A stretch of DNA of 64,000 nucleotides, taken from the NCBI GenBank assembly GCA_027574665.1, contig CM050655.1, forward strand, positions 5,208,001-5,272,000. The letters are read 5' to 3'. A program made the translations under genes and the position numbers. The notes under the pieces were generated by a model. The model had not been told where the DNA came from, did no database searches, and was given only the letters and a program-made list of their open reading frames with translations. This document shows, in pieces, positions 60,266 through 64,000 of the stretch. Positions within the stretch are counted from its first letter, which is position 1, and each line of letters opens with the position of its first letter. Origin of the DNA: Rhynochetos jubatus. Its lineage: Eukaryota; Chordata; Aves; Eurypygiformes; Rhynochetidae.

Positions 60266-63200
60266 GTAAGGGCTGCTCCTTCACTCCGATGTCCGTGTCC
60301 GTGTTGCGTCGGGGGCCGAGGAAGGATGGGGCAGGGTATGGGAGAAAAACCGCAAGGTTCCACAAAGGAGCTGGAGGAAAACCTCTTTGCAAATATATTC
60401 GTCCTTCCTTCCAGCCCAACTTTTCGTTGCTCTGCCCCAATGTTTGGGACTTGGGTTACAGAGAAGAACCTAGTTTCCATGCTGAAGTGCAAGTGCTCTA
60501 ACTCATGAGATTCAAACAGCATCCAAAGAGAAGCAAAACTTTTTCTTTCTGGAACAACATGTTTCAAGCCAGCTCCAAAACCATTTTGCCCTTTTTTAAA
60601 AAAGGGACCCTAAACAAGGGGGTTTAGGAAGCCCAAAACCCAAATAAAATATTTTCCTAAACATTTTTTTCTTAAAATTTGAAATGGCTTTCTGTTGTTC
60701 TTCGCACATGGTCACCCCATTTCCTTCTCACAGGGTATACGCATGCCATTTCTAATAGAAAAGTTGTAGAAAAATGTAAACATTCCCAAAATGAGGCAGT
60801 TTTGAAAACGCCAGAATCATCAGCCATTTCAGCACTTTGAGCATTTTCCCCCAGGTTTTGCCAAATTGATCCAATCATTTTAGTTCTTCTGAAACTCGGT
60901 TTGTCAGCAAACTCACTGTGGAAAACATCTCCCGGTCTCTAAATACAGCAGGGCTTTTTTTCCCCCTGCAGCAGACAGTGGGGAGTGTGGCGGGCAGCTT
61001 CACCTCTGAGAACTGGTGCCCAGGACCATCAGCCCACACACTCAGCAGCACCCACCTTCCTGAGGCACAGCTGTGCAGCCCATCGCTTCGTCTACAGGGA
61101 GGATATTTTTGCCTATGGATGGAAAAACCTTCCATCCTAAAACCGTGGCGTGGTAGGCATCCATACCACACGTACATCCCGTACCATCTCTGGTGCCCTG
61201 GATCTGTAATGCCTGATGGCTCGTGGTGTTCTCCAGCTGGCTTCAGTTTATGCCTTTTTATTCACTTTGGAGCAAAGTGCTGTCTCTAACGGCGTGGGGA
61301 GTGCTGGATCAATAGGGCTGAGTCCTGCTGTCACAAATCCCGCGGTCAGACAGCACATTACCTGTCTGCCAGCCTGAAGATGGCCAAAAAAATGGCTTCA
61401 TGAATTACTTTGATGAAGTGAAAGTTTCAGTGTGTTTCAATGCTGTTGAGATTAAAGAGTATTTCTGTAGTGGGCAATACGAGCTGCAGGGAAATAAAAA
61501 CACTGCTTAGATCACCCTTAACTGGGGGGGAACAAGCCTTAGATGAAACTATAGAAATGGAATTCCCACGAGTATCGAAAATTATAGGCTGCGTCGCCTT
61601 CATGGAGTGACCTGGTATCCAGAAAAGGGGATCCCTCTCAAATTAATGGTATATATTAAGGCTGAAGCTCAACGATCTCTTCGCGCTGATACACCGACGT
61701 GAATCAGTTATTCCCAGAACGTACGCTGTTTGCAGTGTAATGGTTCGCTCACCAAACTGTTAGTACTTTTCTGACTGGTTTAGGCATTTTAATTTCTCTT
61801 GGCCCCGTGTAACATCTCCAAAGGCACGGATAGGTGCCGCCAGAGACACGGTGAAGGCAGCAAAGGCTGAACGTGGGTGGTAATTTGAGTGGAATTGCTC
61901 TCTGGTTTGGACCCAAAGTCCCATCTTTCCCAGGAGAAATGTTCACTGGTGAAACAAGGACATGGTTTGCTATGGCAAACCCGGGGTTTAGCGTGTCCAT
62001 TTTTGTCTCTCCATGGGAAGTCTTCTCACCAGCTCTGCCCTACCACCCCAGGGAGCCAGCCACACGTGGAGAGTGGAAATTCTCACCCTGCAGAATGGCT
62101 TGATTACCGAAAGGATAACAACAAATTTGGGTGAGGAGTCTGGGTTTGGCCCACTCTTACCCAAAACCAGGCTTCCAGGTCAAGCCAGTGCATTTGTGGG
62201 TGATGTTTGCCCAGCTGTCAGGCCCAACAGGCCAAAACGTGCTCAAGGCATCTCATCCCAGCCCAAACCTACAGAGGGGAGACTTGCTGCCACTCCACAC
62301 GCCTGCTCTCCCTCTCTCTTGCTTCTCTTTTTATCTGTGGTGCACAGCATGTCTCTGTTCCTCTATCAACGTATCAGGTGAGAATACCTCATCTAAAGTG
62401 TATACATTACCTAATAAAATCCTTCTTATTTGGGATTATTGCATCAAATTTTAATTTCCTCACTCGAGTAACAGCATGTCAGCCAGCCCGTCAGTGAAGA
62501 GCCGATAGAAGGTGAAAAGAGTGGATAAACTGCAGCAAATTACCGCAAACAGATCTCTATCAGCCCTTTGACTGGAATTGACTGGAATTAAGAAGTGAGA
62601 AATAGGATTTTTTTTTTCTTTTTTTTTTTTTGCCGTGGCAGCTTTCTGAAGCGCTCCCCCCTCCTCCTCCTGCTGCAACGCCGGGCTGCGCTTTGCCTTT
62701 CAAGTCCCTAATCCTGTAAGAGAAGAAGAAGAAAAAGGGGCGGAGGGGCGCAAGAGGGGAGAGAAGTGACGTTGTAGCTCTTATTTTTCTCAGGCCAGGA
62801 TCTGGTAGCAGGATTTAGAGGTGTTTTGGGCACATGCTTATTTGGACAGCAAGAGGAAAGAAATTCTTATCAGGCAAAGGAAGAGGATGCCACGGGGAGA
62901 GACTTTGCTGTCCCTGGAGGTGGTGTATCTTCTTTCCTGATGCTGTTCATCACCTCAACATGCCTCAGACATCTCTCCCAAGGCACCTGGGTGCACCAAA
63001 GCTGCCTGCAGCTGTGGGAAACCTTGGCAACCTTGTATTTGTCATCCCCAGAGTCTTTTTGGGTGTCTGTAGACTGGGTAGCATTGTTGATGTTCTCCAG
63101 GCAAGTTAATCAGGGCTGGAAGAGAGGGGCTGTTTCCTCTTGCAGGGATGCTGTTCGTCTGATGAGGCCCTGCTTTTGGACCTCAGCTGGTGCATGGTCC

Positions 63201-64000
63201 AGGCAGCATTGCAGCTTCACCTTGGGGGTGAAAGGGGAGGAATCCACTGGCTAAGAGATAAGCTGAGGCTTGTGAAGCTTGCTTTATCCTACGGGGAGCC
63301 ACGTGAAGGCAAGAGGGGGGACAAACCCCACCGGTGCTTGGTTTTGAGACTGGCAGTGGTATTCCCTTGCAATAACGCAGTACAGATACATGTCAAATGT
63401 CATTAAAAGAGTTTTAATTCTTCAGCACCATCCCCCTCCTCTTCAGAAACTCCTTGGGTTAAAGAAATAATGTAGAATCAGTGCTATTTTTGCCCTAGAG
63501 TCTCAATAGCTCCGAGTTAATTCTTTCTTACAATATTTCCAGCCCATCAGTGTGAACACTTTATTAAAAGCTCAGGATTTTATTAAAAAAGGATTGATTT
63601 ACCCCTGCCCCTCTTCAAAAAAACCTCAGATTTTGTTTGGATAATGTGCCATTCTTTATTTTCTTTGCCTTTTTTTTAAGCATAGGTTTTTCCAGATTAT
63701 TACTTTTCTAAACCCTCTTCCTCCTTCCCTAGAGGGAGGGAGTTATTCTGTTCTGGTGTTTCAGTCTATACCCACCACCCACATCCTTTCCTTGCAGCCA
63801 CTGTTGTCTGTGGTAGGCAGGTGAGTCCTTACTTGTTTTAAAAGACGTCAAGAATATTTGGGAGATTCCAAGAGTCGTGAGTTCACGCCACAAATAGGTG
63901 GGATGCACCCTGGGAAGAGCTGTTGGTGCTGGAAGTCAGCTTGGGGTTTCCGTGAGTAAGTGGAAGCCTCACCAGATGTGTTGGGCTAGAGAGAGAATGG
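60266..64000 (+). other. CDH23: CDH23 intron 8, 5' part
   Basis: At least 3,735 bp of intron 8 follow the donor gtaagg. Exon 9, which should begin with GTTVRI-like residues, is not seen before the window ends. Read-through from exon 8 would run 80 codons to a stop at 60508, producing a Cys-rich sequence without a known domain. Features noted: an 18 bp perfect palindrome at 60589-60606, AT-rich sequence at 60600-60900, a TAAT-rich block at 62385-62600, and poly(T) runs near 62610-62631. The rest holds nothing that I can name. Confidence 0.85.
62385..62600. promoter_or_regulatory. Candidate noncoding element (intron 8)
   Basis: AT-rich sequence holds acctaataaaatcc, gggattattgcatcaaattt, taatttcctc and gcaaattaccgc, without repeat similarity. 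It ends before the poly(T) runs at 62610-62631. Weak support. Confidence 0.2.

Larger units (their letters stand above)
1..64000 (+). other. CDH23: CDH23 gene, partial (exons 4-8)
   Basis: The whole window lies inside one gene transcribed left to right. Five exons with consensus acceptor and donor sites join in frame to about 203 residues that match human cadherin-23 residues 49-251 (human sequence recalled, not searched). CDH23 is a single-pass membrane protein with 27 cadherin repeats. It forms the upper part of the hair-cell tip link and binds PCDH15 through EC1-EC2, which is the part encoded here. The exon ends fall after residues equivalent to human 96, 112, 143, 208 and 251, matching coding positions c.288, c.336, c.429, c.624 and c.753; the first exon begins at c.146. 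The start codon, signal peptide and first EC1 strand lie upstream of the window, and EC3 onward lies downstream. No promoter or polyadenylation site of the gene is expected here. Confidence 0.95.

Noticed and set aside
60266-60508. 80-codon extension of exon 8 into intron 8
   Set aside because: The donor CCG|gtaagg is good, and the extension shows no cadherin text or hydrophobic segment. Ordinary read-through.
1-64000. Retroviral or other virus-like elements
   Set aside because: No gag, pol-integrase, envelope or paired long terminal repeats were recognised. The only reverse-transcriptase traces are CR1/L3-type LINEs.

Overview
This window is a piece of a large vertebrate gene, almost certainly from a bird. 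Five short exons on the + strand spell out the N-terminal extracellular cadherin repeats EC1 and EC2 of cadherin-23 (CDH23). CDH23 is the inner-ear tip-link and retinal cadherin mutated in Usher syndrome type 1D and DFNB12 deafness. The exons match human CDH23 residues 49-251 nearly word for word, and the splice phases fit the human exon 4-8 boundaries as I remember them. Several CR1-type LINE fragments with the typical avian 3' tail point to birds. A crocodilian or turtle cannot be fully excluded from repeats alone.

Layout: 1-14787 is the 3' part of intron 3; I did not find exon 3, which should carry the NRLPFF and FFDTYLL stretches. Exon 4 (14788-14930) is followed by a 2.9 kb intron. Exon 5 (17846-17893) and exon 6 (18139-18231) lie only 245 bp apart. 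Intron 6 (18232-57012) is 38.8 kb and falls exactly between EC1 and EC2. Exon 7 (57013-57207) is followed by a 2.9 kb intron, then exon 8 (60137-60265). The remaining 3.7 kb is the start of intron 8; exon 9 is not in the window. The exons add up to 608 coding bases, less than 1% of the window.

The rest is intronic. It holds an old CR1/L3-like reverse-transcriptase fragment just upstream of exon 4, at least four other CR1 pieces, one local ~98 bp direct duplication, a few simple repeats, and several AT-rich blocks dense in homeodomain- and POU-like motifs. Those blocks could be conserved enhancers, but conservation cannot be judged from one sequence. No nested protein gene, tRNA, rRNA, CRISPR array or viral element was recognised. 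The many open frames of 60-213 codons look like chance.

I did not find a new biological system. The observations most worth checking are: a hydrophobic membrane-segment-like peptide encoded if intron 6 is retained after exon 6; the frame-preserving design of exons 5-8; the direct duplication at 34114/34761; the reverse-transcriptase fossil at 13880-14175; candidate recursive splice sites in intron 6; and the TAAT/octamer-rich blocks, above all 47200-47450 and 56290-56580.
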